The notes below the pieces were generated by a model that saw only the letters and a program-made list of their open reading frames with translations, made no database searches and was not told the origin of the DNA. A stretch of 64,000 bases of DNA from Cristatella mucedo. Lineage: Eukaryota > Bryozoa > Phylactolaemata > Cristatellidae. How positions within the stretch are numbered: position 1 is the first letter of the stretch; each line of letters starts with the position of its first letter. A program made the position numbers and the translations under genes. This document shows, piece by piece, positions 10,669 through 22,609 of the stretch. The DNA lies in NCBI GenBank assembly GCA_009760855.2, contig WPIO01000037.1, positions 852,501 through 916,500 of the forward strand, written 5' to 3'.

Positions 10669-11699
10669 TTCCGCTGAACGACACACGATCAGCAATGGCT
10701 GCCAAAAACTAATCCGAATCGTCGTGCCTTTTTGCAGTGCTCTGCAATTCCCTTTGCCAGCGTGCTACCCTATTGCTCTACAGCTGAATCACAGTTTCGC
10801 TGCCTGGATTACATTGCAATTCGTCAGGCTCGCCAAAATACGAACGAAATCGTGTGCAACACTGGCAGCGGAGGCATCGCTTCCGCTGCCAGCGTTGCGC
10901 ATCGCGGTCTTCGCCGTCGATCACTCTCACCTACCACAGGCGGGCCGTGCAAATGAGTGCGAGGCGGACCGCTCTGTCGCCGCTCGGCCATTGGGAGCCA
11001 GCCAGCACCCGCGCGAGTGGCCTGCTAGTTTGGAATCCGGCGTAGGCTTCGGGCTACTTCGTAAAGTTCTCAACTAGAAGCGAGTGTACTTGCTGTCATG
11101 CCCAGTAGCAGTTAGATGGCGAGAGCTATATACACAATAGCTCTCTCCATCGAAGTCCCGACCTGGTAAGCGTTGTAATGGCGCCCTCGGATGCTTCCTG
11201 TGCTCCTTCTGTGCCCGCTCGATTCGCACCACTTGTCTATGCCCCTACGCATTAAGCCGAGCAGATCCGCCTCCTCAGACGACTCAGCTTGTTCTTAACC
11301 ACGAAATAACCCGCTGTAGGGCTGCGTTCACTTCTGTAAGCTATGCGGGCCCTTACCTTGCTAGACACTACGGTTAGCCAGGTTGCGATCAGACCATTTG
11401 CACATACCCACCTCCGCTCGCTGAAGCAGACGCCAATGGATTCCAGCCAAGCAAGTCCCACTATGGCGTGTACTACTTTGTTGTGGCTCCACTGTGGATG
11501 GATAACTAGCGAAGAGCACTATCTGCTTAGGCGTATCCACTGCATCAAATGCCGCAGGTTCTTGCCCTCCTTCTGCTTCTGGGCCGTATTCATAATCTTT
11601 GATCCTACTCTGCCAGCATACAGCGAGTCCCTGACCTCTTTCCTTACTGACATAACGTCTGCACTCAACAGAGGACGGAGTCTGCAACATTGGCTTTCT
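10669..11699. other. Unassigned
   Basis: An 11-bp inverted repeat CTGGCAGCGGA (10862-10872; complement 10882-10892) lies in a GC-rich patch. Overlapping frames at 11,252-11,738 may include the degraded 3' part of the gypsy pol described next, but no integrase HHCC or DDE motif could be made out. Confidence 0.4.
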
Positions 11700-13680
11700 G
11701 TATTTCCACAGGTCGCTCGAGCTCTATGCTGTGTCTAGTAACTATATTGGTCAAACTTTTCAACCCAAGTTACTCGCTATGTCTACGAGTGTGCGAAGTC
11801 ATTCAAGAGCACTGAGGATCTTGAAGCTAGCCCCAAACTGATAGTAATGGAAATTACCCCGGCTCTTACGATATCTTGCAATTTTTCTTCCTAGTCATAC
11901 AGTAATTCCTATCTGGACCACTTTGACATTTACTTAGAACTTTACTGAAATAAATCACTAGCTACTAATTTTCTTACACCGGTACATAATTCCACCATCC
12001 CAAGATTCCTAAACGTCACTGCCCAGATCTCCAGAATATAAAATACAGTACAGAATTTTCCGTAAAGCCTAGACCAGGCGAAGTTGCTAACGTTTGTTCT
12101 CAGTCTTTGAATTCGATATCGGCTTCAGCAGATCATTGAAACTTAAAGCTGTTCAGCGTAATTTTGTATAGATTAGAACTCTTTCCCAAAACGCCGGTAG
12201 CATGTACTTAAACCCAGAAAACTACTCGCTTGTCCGTCATCTCTTGGTGTGTGCCAGTCTATGACAGCTGCTATTTTTTCTGGGATCTGTCAGTAGCCCT
12301 ATTCTCTCAAAACTCTCGCTCCAAGTGTTTCACTTCCCTTGGCAGCAGGTAAACAATCCTAAGGATGCATTTTCAATCTATCATACTAGAGACCGTTCAG
12401 TACTTCAGCTAACCTCTCTAGCTCACGCTTAACGATCGGTCAAATACTATCACGCCGGCAGAATAAACCAGAGCCTTCTTCGAATGGAGACCTTCTAAAG
12501 CTCTCTCCGTCACACGCTCACATGTCGCAAGTGCATTGCACAGACCTAAACTTATCGCCTTAAATTTTCAGAGCCCTTGTCGATACGAGAGAGCCGTTTT
12601 GCTTAATCTTCTTCTGCCATTTGCATTTGATGATACCCATAGACTTACAAAGCGTGTAGAAAAGCGCCCGATAACTCAGTTAGGGTATCGTCAATACGTG
12701 GCAATGTATAGGAATCTTTCTCTGCTACGTTTAACAGCTCTAGACGACAGGAGAGGATCGAGGGCAGAATAGCTTTACTACACACTTTTTGCATAATAAT
12801 TAATGACTTTTCTAGAGTTCACCTACGTATTTTCGTACGACGCGTCCTGAGCGCTGCGTAATGGGTGCATGCTTGCCTGTATTAATTTTGTGCATGACCA
12901 AATTAGGGCATCCCAAGTCGCGGTAGCCTGAAGGAAACGCATGTGCGTAATGCAGGAAAGAATTCCCAATCCCTCTGAGCATTCTTCAACGGTCACGTGA
13001 ACCGTGCTTCTACCGTGTAAATCCTCGAGGTAATCCGGCTATTTGTCACTGCTTCCAAGTATGGCATCATCTGCCGCATAGGCTTCCGCGCATGTCCCTT
13101 AGATTACCCCAACTCCGAGAGTCTGTGGTCCATTAGAAACATTTCCCGGAATGACTGGCACCATCTCCTGTCTCGTATCTGCCGAACTCGGCAGCGCTAT
13201 TGAATTGTGTGCTGATTCTGATATCCTAGCACGCTCTATTAATCTGCAAAGATCGTCTAACAGTTGCTCCACTTAGCACCGCGACACTTGCTCCGATAGG
13301 GCCGGTACAACTACTGATTGCCAATGTCTGGCGCTACAGCATTATGTCCGTCTCATCTCTTGATCGACTAGACGCCCATGCGCTTGCATTCGTATCTTGA
13401 TGATATTTACTTTACGCTCGCCTTGGGAGTTATTAATCTAAACCCAGGTCGCATGTGTCGTTCACATTGACTACAAAGACCATGTGGCATTCGGTCTTGC
13501 AACCGATAAGCAACTTGACCTCCTTGGGATTCCACATCTTGGTGCAGTGTCCTGCGATATCACACGGATACTCGGAGGTCTCTATCATACCGTCAGGACT
13601 CATAAAATTAGAGCTAATAGACGACAGCTCTGAGTCAGTGTCCATTATTATCCGGCACTCTAATATCTAATAATAAATAA
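11700..13680 (-). mobile_element. Ty3/gypsy LTR-retrotransposon pol relic
   Basis: Read on the minus strand, the collinear order is protease, linker, RT, RNase H. Protease: IIMDTDSELSSI near 13,650 (DTG changed to DTD) and CDLGLD near 13,435. Linker: PDYLEDLHGRST and TVEEC near 13,000. RT: DSYTLPRIDDTL at 12,680-12,716, KTALSYRQGL then GLCNALAT near 12,550, and YSAGVIVF at 12,440-12,465 where YLDD is expected. After RT: RELERLAEVL, IPEKIAAVIDW (about 12,255-12,285) and FLGLSTCYRRF. RNase H: RNYCMTR near 11,900. Frameshifts and stops are frequent. LTRs, gag and integrase were not located. Confidence 0.8.
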
Positions 13681-13973
13681 TATCTAATAATAACTAATAT
13701 CCGGAACTCTTGCCGTACCAGCAGGACCTTGGATCTAACATACCTGCTCACTATTGATGGTGGGAATAATGCACCCTCAGTAGTTGTCTGTCTCCGATAT
13801 CTCTAGTCTCTAATCTTTTCCGAAACTGTATTGCTTCTATCTCTTTGGCGTGGATTGGGAAGCGGACATTTCATCTTAAAAAACTTGTAACTTGTCCTTG
13901 GCGTTGCCGTCACCGGCTGAGCAAGTACCTGAATTTCAGGTGTCTCGGGAGGCGCTGAAGAAGTTGAAGTTGG

Positions 13974-14506
13974 CTTCTACACCACTACAAGAGCTGTCTT
14001 CTGATTTCGGTTCGATAAGTTTGCTATGCATGTCATCATAACCCTTGAATTGCATTATCTGCAATCATTTATATGTACAAGAAAACTTATCCAACCGAAA
14101 TCAGCCAAGAACTCTCTTGCAGTGGCGTACAAGTCGATCTAAACTCGCATTTAAAATTTCACGTTGATCCGTCAAGTATTGGTCGAGTTGTGTAATTTAC
14201 AAGGTGCGAAGCTACACTGTAAACGATGTTGTTTCAAGTCACAACAGATGTACCTCCATGTACCAAGGTTCATTAACTTGGGACACAAGTCGTATAAGAT
14301 GCAGAAATTGGGAAATTTTCATTTGTAGATAGGTCACTTCCGGTTAAATTTAGGGTTAGACACGGTTTGCCTAGTTTTATTGCTTGCCTTTTGTGTAAAA
14401 ATTGTCGAAAACTCAGATCTCGCGTCTGTCTTTTGAAGGGTATCCTAAACAATTGTTCGACTGTTGAATCAATCTTTTCATCACGTCACGACATTTACCC
14501 TTAAAA
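13974..14506. repeat. Repeat E copy 1, palindromic AT-rich element
   Basis: Inverted arms CTGATTTCGGTTCGATAAGT (14001-14022 with flank) and 14083-14104 match at 20 of 22, and weaker pairing extends to 13,974 and 14,133 around a 60-base centre. The part to the right (GTTGATCCGTCAAGTATTGG ... TTTACCCTTAAA) recurs at 26.5-26.9 kb (+) and 33.6-34.05 kb (-). Confidence 0.7.
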
Positions 14507-15317
14507 AGCACACACATGGTATAGATAAAACAAGGACTGGACGGACGGGTTTCTACAGCGAGAACAGAACACTCTCAGCTTTTTTCGACAGAAGATGTCC
14601 AATAGATTAAAGGACCTCAACCAGCCAAAACCTTTTTGGTCTTAGCCGAGATCGTTCGCTCCTGGCACATCCCAAGCAAGACTCTGAGATCTCGAAGCCT
14701 ATTTTAGCATGTCAGCAAATGGTCTGGGATCTAAAAGAGGAGGCAAGACCAGTTCTTTCAAGTTATTCTGGGTTATTCTCTTGAAGAAAAAAGCCCTCAA
14801 AGAGTCAAGTACCAGAAAGCCCCACCCCCACCCCACCACCTACCCACCAACGGGCACCCCAACAATGAACCTAGTGTCGAAAGACCACACGTCTTGGCCT
14901 TATTTGATTAAACCACAAGCAGATTGCCATTCGCGTAATCAGAACTCATTCGTAAAGTATGTTCGTAGGCGACGGAAGAAAGGAAGGAGGTGGGATTTTG
15001 ACGTCCCCCCTCCCCCTTTCGACCGACCGGAAGATCTTAGCCGGCAAGCTCGGTGATCTGACACGCCCACTCAGCATGCTCACGATTGGCCGCCTCTCCT
15101 CTGGCCAGGTCAAAGTATGTCTCCTTTCGAGGCTTACAGTCAGTCTTGCACGTGTCCACAGGGCGAAGCCATAACTCTGCGAAACTGGGGGAAAAGATGA
15201 ATGAATCTTTACCTCTAAAGGATCGACCATAAAAAGTGCTTCAGCGTTTTCTGCACTAAAGACCCGAGGCCGAAAGCGCAGCGCTGAGAACGGTACCAGT
15301 CCTTGCCAACGCGAACC
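14507..15317. other. Unassigned
   Basis: A C-rich stretch (CCCCACCCCCACCCC, 14,820-14,866) is the only distinctive feature. Opposite-strand frames at 14,709-15,230 show no known domain. Confidence 0.4.
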
Positions 15318-15326
15318 TATATAATA
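15318..15326 (+). promoter_or_regulatory. Candidate TATA box
   Basis: TATATAATA in a GC-rich context (CGAACCTATATAATACCCG), with the first good-context ATG 89 bases further on. A start site about 30 bases downstream would leave a 5' leader of roughly 65 bases. Confidence 0.35.
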
Positions 15327-15414
15327 CCCGCGAGCCTCCTCTCGCCGACCCGCCTTGCATCACGGCTAGTGACTTGCACGTGCCACACCAGCACACACAG
15401 GTTTGCCGACGACG

Positions 15415-15576
15415 ATGGAGGAACAACACGGTCTCAAAGAAGAGCGCCTCTTAATACGAGTCCGCATCCATAACATAGAAGAGCAGTCGCTTCAAGAGCC
15501 ACAGAGGGTCCGGCAGGAATCCGGACCCGGCCGCCATTACGCGAAACAATTCTCTGAGGACTTGTATGCCGCTTAA
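15415..15576 (+). CDS. Small ORF, 53 aa, possible first exon or microprotein
   Basis: ATG at 15415 lies in a strong Kozak context (GACGACGATGG), and TAA is at 15574. The product is rich in Glu, Gln and Arg (begins MEEQHGLKEERLLIR; ends KQFSEDLYAA), hydrophilic, with no signal peptide or membrane segment. It follows the TATA-like element at 15,318. A LINE-B copy and an AT microsatellite begin within 10-90 bases of the stop, so the original downstream gene structure may have been displaced. The function is not recognised. Confidence 0.33.
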   Translation: MEEQHGLKEERLLIRVRIHNIEEQSLQEPQRVRQESGPGRHYAKQFSEDLYAA

Positions 15577-15585
15577 CCATAGATT

Positions 15586-15591
15586 AATATA

Positions 15592-15627
<36 letters not shown>

Positions 15628-15662
15628 CTATATATATATATATATATCATATATATGTGTGT
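15586..15662. repeat. (AT)n microsatellite
   Basis: TA/AT dinucleotide run abutting the 3' end of the minus-strand LINE-B, probably grown from its A/T-rich tail. Confidence 0.95.
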
Positions 15663-16790
15663 GTTTTATTTGTATCTCCGTCTGTAACTCCACGAAGCCA
15701 CAAAAACTATGTGGGCGTTACGCAGGAGAGTTTTGTACAGCGAACTCACAGCCTAAGTGGCTTTCGGTACGCATTCGGTAGCTAACTGACTTCATCTCTC
15801 GCGATAATGAGAAAGTGAGAAGCATGGCAGAGTCAGGAGAGCAGTTGAGGTAGTGAGTAACATGGAAGTAGCAGCTCAGGACGGCTGGAAAGGATGTGCC
15901 ACAGTCGGCAGCAGGAGAGTAGTTGTCTTTTCGTAAGAATAGTGGAAGCGAGTTCCACAGGCTAGGACCTGCAGAGGAACAGCTTCAGTTGTCAACAGTC
16001 TTTAAGCGGAGGAATGGAACAGCCAATATATTGTCCATTCAGGACCTGAGGGCACGAGAAGGCTGAAAATGGTGCAGCAGTTCAGCTGGGTATAGAAGAG
16101 CCAAGCCGTGGCGGGCCTTGTGGGTCAGCGTAAGAATTTTGCTCTGTAACTGTTGATAAACCGGCAGCCATCCCAGGTCTTTTAGCAAAGGAGACGCATG
16201 GTCAAACCTCTGGGATTTTCAAACTAGCCTTGCAGCCATATTCATGTCCATCTGCAGTAGCCTAGTTGCTTTTTTCATAATTTAGCCGAAACAAAACTAA
16301 GGAGCTAGTTAAATTGTTTGCAAGCGACCGTGGAAGACGGTTCCTAATCTTAGATATGGATCAAACGTGATGGCGTGATGGCTAGCTATAGAAGCAGTCT
16401 TCTGAACGAAGCTTTTAAATTTTAGGCAGTTGTTTTCGAAAACTGCACCTAAATTCCGAGCTCGTGGTGATTGTCGCAAACCAGCATCACCTATTAGAAC
16501 AACAAAACCTTCTAATCCAGCCATACGTTTAGGGTGTCTTATGAGCAGCAGTTCAGTTTTATCGTCGTTTAGTTTCAAGAAACTTTCCGTCATCCAGGAT
16601 AGAATGTCGACAAGGCAAGCATTCAGTTTATTAGTTGCTGCAGCAGATTCCGGCGGTTTGAATGACAAATACATCTGAGTATCGTCAGCAAAAGAGTGAT
16701 ATGTTATTCCATGAGCCTTAATCACTTTTCCCACAGGTTGAGTATAAATGGAGAACAGTAACGGACCGAGGACCGCCTATTCATAAGGAT
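15663..16790 (-). mobile_element. LINE-B copy with FADD motif
   Basis: Minus strand. The 3' tail GTATCTCCGTCTGTAACTCC is at 15,669-15,688. Going upstream come the C-terminal ORF segment and a 141-codon open frame (16,309-16,734) carrying [18 protein letters not shown] (RT catalytic FADD loop), [26 protein letters not shown] and ARNLGAVFE. The preceding [15 protein letters not shown] block (about 16,740-16,785) is in a broken frame. It is 5' truncated just before that block. The dimension of the motifs is typical of L2/CR1-type LINEs. Confidence 0.88.
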
Positions 16791-17154
16791 TCATACTGTG
16801 CGAATAACGTTTTAGCAGTCATAGTCTGGCTAATCTAGCACGCCACCATTCACCATTTCAGAACTGTTTTCCGGGTCCTTCTCATGTCACTTCAACAGTA
16901 TTTCTATGACGCATGATACGAGCTAGTATCAAAGTATCTCCGAGCTCTCAGCGTATTTTTACTTATCTCTGAGCTTCTTGGGTGCACCATCATTCAAAGT
17001 GGTCAATAGGCGATTGTACGGAAACTCGCGTGCACAAACAGTCTATTGGCGCTGCTCTGTAAGCTAGTGATGAACAAGGCTGCTAAAGACTTCTCATGCT
17101 AATAACAGCTTTTTTTGGTACGTCGATGGTGTCCGATTGTTAGATCAGTTGAAT
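16791..17154. other. Unassigned
   Basis: No gene or repeat was recognised. Confidence 0.4.
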
Positions 17155-17820
17155 ATCATAATAACAGTAATAAAAATGCATTCGAATAAAGTCATCCAAT
17201 AACTAAATCTCTTTCTAAGCACTTCATACATACCGTGAAGAAAGCACGATCATATGATTAGTGATAGCACAACGTCAAAAACCATAACATGGTCAAAGGT
17301 GACATTCACAGTGTCAACATGCAAAAACGGTTAGTGGCATCATGTACAGTGTCAGCACGCATGAGCACACAGAGGATGAATAAAAAAAAATGACCCTCAA
17401 AATGCTGCGATACATTAATGCATTTTAGCTTCTTTGTCAATTTTGTCAAGTCAGGGGATGTCGTCACTTCAGTCGGGAGTAAGTTCTAGGCTTTGGGAAC
17501 ATACGAACTAAAGGCACAGTCTCCAAAGGATTTGTGCTTCGTTCAAAGTGTAGCCCAACTATTTGATTTAGAAAAGCGGGTGGTACGATGTCTAGCCTGG
17601 TGGGGAGGGGCAGCTATGGTAGGTAGACTGGAGCCAGAGAATTAAGGGACCTAAAGTGAGTGACAGAATCTTGAAGTCGATTCGCTGCTGGACTAGTAGC
17701 AAGTGCAGCTTGGCATGAAGAGGCACGTTGTGGCAACTTCGACGCTCACGACAGACAAGTCTGGCCGCAGAGTTTTCCATCAGTCTTGAATTACTCCTAT
17801 GAGGCTGCTGCATTATGCAA
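17155..17820 (-). mobile_element. LINE-A 3' fragment
   Basis: Minus-strand LINE-A. The tail is ATCATAATAACAGTAATAA (17,155-17,173). The 3' UTR shows the family blocks CATAACATGGTCAAAGGTG and GTTAGTGGCATCATG, and degraded C-terminal ORF sequence runs up to NSAARLVCRERR near 17,740-17,790. Confidence 0.85.
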
Positions 17821-18673
17821 TCACTCCTCTTTGGTACTTGTGCAATAGCGTATGAGAGCTCGGCACGCGTGAGTCCAGCAGTGGCGAGTTGAGGCTTCGA
17901 AATGCCAGCACCAGCGCAAGCTGCGCTTATGCTACCATCAGAGTGGATTCAGCACCGTATTCGCACCGTACGATTACAAGTTTTGTCCTCGGCGAGCTTC
18001 CGATTCGCCGCGGCTCATGAGTCAGTAATCCGTAACGACGTTATAATGCCGCTTTGTCAAGTAAGCCTCGCTACGACAAAGCCATGCGAGGCTGTCAGCT
18101 GAGACAGCTTCATTCTCCAGTAGCAACAGAGACTCCGCCTTGACAGCGCTCGAGATGAATAAGGCTGACATGTCAGCCTGCGCCCGCCAGCTTTAGTCGC
18201 CCGAGCCGACGCCCGCTGTTCACCTCTCAGGTGGCATCTGCGGCTCGGCTTGAATGGGTGAAACATGCGTCAGCAGGTGCGTCTTCGCAATGCGAAGCAC
18301 GCCGCTTGTGTGCCCAGCTGCCAGCTGTCACAACGCCCCATGTCAGCTGTTCAAATCCCACCATGCCGGACAACGCGCCCCAATCTGAAGGAGTTTCTCA
18401 GTGCATGCGTCAATCGTGAGGTCGCGGACGTATTCGGACGTCAACGTGAGGTCGCGGACGTTGAGGTCGGCAGCCCGCGAGCCTTAGATTGGAATTGTCA
18501 TGCCCCGGTTAAAAAGGACGACAGTCGATTAGCTGTTCGCTCCTTGTCGCTCTTGTTTGAGCAAGCGAACGAGTACTCAACGCACTGTTAGCCCGAGAAT
18601 CTGTCTGCACGCGGAGGCATCATGACAGCTGCGGCTCGTGAGTTTCCGAATCCACCCGAGAGCAAAGAGGGTC
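17821..18673. other. Unassigned
   Basis: A small internal duplication, CGTGAGGTCGCGGACGT, is at about 18,414 and 18,445. Open frames at 17,902-18,591 have no recognised domain. Confidence 0.4.
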
Positions 18674-18711
18674 CTGCGATTACCCGGCATTCAGTTGCCG
18701 GTTAATCGCAG
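18674..18711. repeat. Short hairpin next to a LINE-A break
   Basis: CTGCGATTACCCGGCA (18674-18689) pairs with 18696-18711 at 15 of 16 positions around a 6-base loop. It lies about 45 bases outside the end of LINE-A homology. Confidence 0.8.
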
Positions 18712-18736
18712 TGGCACGTGGCCAAATTCCGTCATT

Positions 18737-20460
18737 TCACTTCGCAAACATTAAACACGAGTTTTGCACCAACTGCAATCGCCTGATCGCACATGCCGTT
18801 ACGCCAGTAAGCAGCGAGTCGCAGAAGTCGAGACGAGATGTAACGAATGCATGGACAAACTCAGACTTGGTATCCTTATCTAAGCAGGCCCAAATTTTAG
18901 CAATATTATGTAGCTGAAAGTAGGCTGACTTTACTGTGGAGCTGATGTGGTCGTCTAACGAGAGGTCACTTTGGAACATGACACCTAGATTTCGAGCTGA
19001 TTCAACAGGAGATATGCTAGCAGAGCCAATTTTGGGCGTCAGCATTTCCAATTCCTGGATCACACTGGGTTTGCCCATAACTAGTGAGTTAGTTTTATCA
19101 TCGTTTAGTTTTAGAAAATTTGCTACCATCCGTGTGCGGATGTCATCAATGCATGCAGCAAGTGAGTTGAGAGAATTTGAGGTGCTCGAAGGCTGGGAGG
19201 GATCAAAGCAAAGGCAAAACTGAGTGTCATCCGCATAGAAGTGAAAGCCGAGATTGTGTTTGGCAATCACATCAGCAAGAGGGAGAGTATAAACCGTGAA
19301 AAGAGCCGGACCTAGCACGGAGCCCTGAGGTACCCCATATTTCACAGGTACCTCGGATGATCTTTGTCCATTCACGTCAATACTCTGGAGTCTCCCACTG
19401 AGATAGGACCTGAACCATTGCAGAGCAGTGCCAGTGATGCCCAGGCAAGATGAGAGGCACTCTAGAAGAACTTTGTGATCGTTAGTATCAAAAGCTGCCA
19501 AAAGATCGAGCAAAACAAGCAGAGACACTCTACCCATGTCTGCATTCCTAAGTAGGTCGTTGTACATCCTAAGCAAGGCTGACTCTGTGGAGTGATTAGC
19601 TCTAAAGCCAGACTGGAACTTACTAGCAAGGTGTGAGGTTTCGATATATGAGTTCAGCTGGTCTGCCACGACCCGTTCCAGTGTCTTTGATAGGAATGGT
19701 AGAAGGGAAACTGGGCGGTAGTTGCTCAAGTTCTCTTGGTCTTGTGTCGCTTTCTTGAGAAGTGGCCTGACTACAGCTTTTTTGAAAGGTGCTGGGACAT
19801 GACCTGAGGCTAATGACATACTAATGATGTTAGTTATGCAGGGCAGCAGCAGATCAATGCAACGTAGGAGCAGGACAGTGGGAATAGGGCCCAGTGGACT
19901 TGTTGTCTTCTTTGATTGGAATCCGAACTTCGGCACTAGATCACTGGTGACCTGCTTAAATGTAGACATTGAGGTGCAGCCAGGAATCGGGGAACGGCAT
20001 TCTAGTGGGGATGCTGTCATCACAGGGTTGGACTCCCTGATCTTGTCTATCTTCTGCACAAAGAATCGAGAGAAGCGATCGGCTAAATCATCACAAGGAT
20101 CATCAGGTAAGGAGCTAATCTGGGAGCGGTTGAGGAGATGGTTGATCGTCGACATCAGCATTTTTGGATTGTGCATGCGTGATTAAGCAATGTTTTTATA
20201 GAAGTTAGATTCGGTCTTTGCTAGGATCGATTGGTACGACCTACAGTAATCTTCATATGCCTGTCGATGGACAGTCAGTCCAGATCTTTTGTATGCTTTT
20301 CAAGCTTTCGCTTAGTAGACCTGGCTAGTTTCATGTCTGTGGTAAACCATAGGCCGTCTGGGCGAGGGCGCACAGTGTGCATTGTCAGAGGTGCAAACTC
20401 GTTGAACGTGTCAGCTAGTGTCGTGTTGTAGCGATCTACCAATGATGACAGATCGGAAGG
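18737..20460 (-). pseudogene. Non-LTR reverse transcriptase (LINE-A ORF2), broken
   Basis: The 479-codon frame (18,737-20,176) contains most RT blocks: LSNYRPVSLLPFLSKTLERV, FRANHSTESALLR, motif A LLDLLAAFDTNDH, QWFRSYLSGRLQSIDVNGQ, GVPQGSVLGPALF, HFYADDTQFCLCFD (YADD catalytic aspartates intact), [15 protein letters not shown] and SARNLGVMF. A single stop (TAA, where the 47-kb copy has GAA) lies just before MHNPKMLM near 20,186. A one-base deletion in a T-run near 20,300 shifts the upstream part (20,275-20,460, RPRPDGLWFTTDMKLARSTK). RT would reverse-transcribe LINE RNA at a nicked target. This copy has no endonuclease domain left. Confidence 0.92.
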
Positions 20461-20465
20461 AGGAC
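18757..20465 (-). mobile_element. LINE-A copy with the longest RT frame, 3'-truncated
   Basis: Minus strand. It covers the EN-RT linker and most of RT but stops at about 18,757, inside the thumb coding sequence, so it lacks the 3' UTR and tail that other copies have. Loss of the 3' end is unusual for a LINE, which normally truncates at 5', and implies a later deletion or rearrangement. A LINE-B tail fragment follows at its 5' side (20,484-20,527). Confidence 0.9.
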
Positions 20466-20483
20466 TGAGCAGCAGAGGTGAAG

Positions 20484-20527
20484 GAGTGTAATGTATCTCC
20501 GTCTGTGACTCCACAAACAATAAAATG
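20484..20527 (-). mobile_element. Orphan LINE-B 3' tail
   Basis: GTGTAATGTATCTCCGTCTG then TGACTCCACAAACAATAAA. Only the last ~40 bases of LINE-B are present, i.e. an extremely 5'-truncated insertion. Confidence 0.7.
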
Positions 20528-20725
20528 TAGCACCATATTTTGGGCACAAGTATGCATCTTCCTGAAAGCCAGCGTTAATCAGAAACGGAAGTGGAGAGGC
20601 AAAACGTCTAATCGACAAGTTCGACGATCTGGCTCGCAACGGAATCCGTTCTTCCGGAAGTACTGATCGCCATCTTGACGAGTGTCGGACGGACTTTCTC
20701 GCTTTAATTGGTTGGGATAATACAA

Positions 20726-21085
<360 letters not shown>

Positions 21086-21195
21086 TTCAAACGTGCTTCC
21101 TTTGCAGCAAATGTAAAGTGCCTAGAGAGAAATTAGTTATCTAATGATGCTATACAAATTTAATATCATTATTATTACTGTTATTATTTTTATTA
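21086..21195 (+). mobile_element. LINE-A 3' tail
   Basis: TTCAAACGTGCTTCC, TTTGCAGCAAATGTAAAGTG and CCTAGAGAGAAATTAG, then ATTATTATTACTG. This is the last ~110 bases of LINE-A. Confidence 0.85.
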
Positions 21196-21477
21196 TCACT
21201 GGATGCGGTAACTTCATAATCTACGGTTGACGGAATGAAAGTCGAAGTCACATTTGAATCTTTTTGATGTGCCTGGGGCTTTGAGCCAGACCGTTGAAAT
21301 GCACTCTGGGTGTCGAACGCGAGTCGCACCGTACGCTAGGGCTGAAGTGCTGAACGCTTCTCGTCCTTCGCGGTTGTGGAATATACGCTCCGAATATGCG
21401 CTCCTGTGGTCTTGTTATCGAAAGGTACGGGCGCCGCTCCTTACTACTCTCGCTGCCTTCGGCCGCGCAGGCCGCGC

Positions 21478-21630
21478 CGGTTTGGCCCGCTGGTTGAGGT
21501 GCTCGCCTGACCTAGGTTAATGCATTTCGACGACCGAGTTCGCGCGCTCGAGCACCGAGGCACATGTGAAGCGCCTGAAACGAGATTAAGTTCTCTTAGG
21601 TCGCTATGTAAATGAATTGCATTTATTCGT
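21478..21630 (+). mobile_element. SINE-2 copy
   Basis: tRNA-like head TTTGGCCCGCTGGTTGAGG and TGCTCGCCTGACC, degraded box B, then GCGCCTGAAACGAGATTAAG and TTCTCTTAGGTCGCTATG with an AATGAATTGC end. Confidence 0.75.
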
Positions 21631-22609
21631 GCATTCGTTCGCCTGAGCGCATATCGATGCGGCCAACATTGGTCGCTGGCCACGATGCGCGCCCAGGGGG
21701 GCGGGGCCGAGCTCGCGCTCCGTCGGTTTGGGCGAGCGCGCGTCTACAAGGAGGAGCAGCGCTACTAAGCAGCGCTGAGCTGAGCTTAGCTTTCGTGGCC
21801 TGAAGCGAGAAGCTGCTGCTGCAGCGGCATTTGCAAATAGGCGGCCAAGCCGCCGCAATGCCTACCCGACAGCATAGATAGCGTCCGCCCTTTGGCGGCC
21901 AAGAGGTCGCTAGAAGCGCGCCGACCGCTACGCAGCTGGTTAGAGGCCACGCGGGTGCGGGCTGTAGTGTAGTCGGGCGCTCACTGACCAAATTCAGAAT
22001 CGCTAGAAAGCAAGCCCTCAAGCGTGACCCGGACGCGCGACCCGGACGCGTGACCTGCGCATGCGACCTGCACCGCAGCGAAAACGTCGGAAGAGATTCG
22101 CTTAGTCGGTATTAGAAGCTCGTCCCTATTGGTCTTCTCTTTACTTATTTCGTTTGTTGCGGTTCCCGGTTTCAATAATATTAAGCTCGCCCACTGCGGC
22201 GTTGGACAGACGAGTCTCGAAGAAAAGACGGTGCATACCTTTGCGTTTCAAGTGAGATGCGATGCTAAATAAACAAGGGACATAGCTATGGCGGGAGATC
22301 GTATTAATCTTAACCATTTACTTTTCCAAGACTTACTGACTGTATTTTGTGTATGTAAGCCCTTTCGCCACTCTTTGTGGGTATTTATTTCGACACGTAA
22401 CATAAACGTATCAGAAAGCCCTAAACAAGAAGTAAGCTCTATGGAGTTTTTTAAGTACACAATGAGACACCCGGGGCCATTGGCTTAGTACCTCTGTGTA
22501 GTAACAAGCTCTGAGTCATGCAGAGGTACGCACGCAAAGCCCTCAACTGAATGAAAAGGAAAAGTTCAAAGGTGATAGCTAGAAATAGATCAAGCTCTCT
22601 GGTGGCGCC
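21631..22609. other. Unassigned, GC-rich
   Basis: GC-rich segment with frames open on both strands (21,604-22,021) but no domain. Short 12-13-base tandem units of GACCCGGACGCG lie at 22,021-22,075. Confidence 0.4.

Noticed and set aside
11744-11800. YIGQT-like GIY-YIG block on the + strand
   Set aside because: The same DNA fits the minus-strand gypsy RNase H region, and no further GIY-YIG residues follow.
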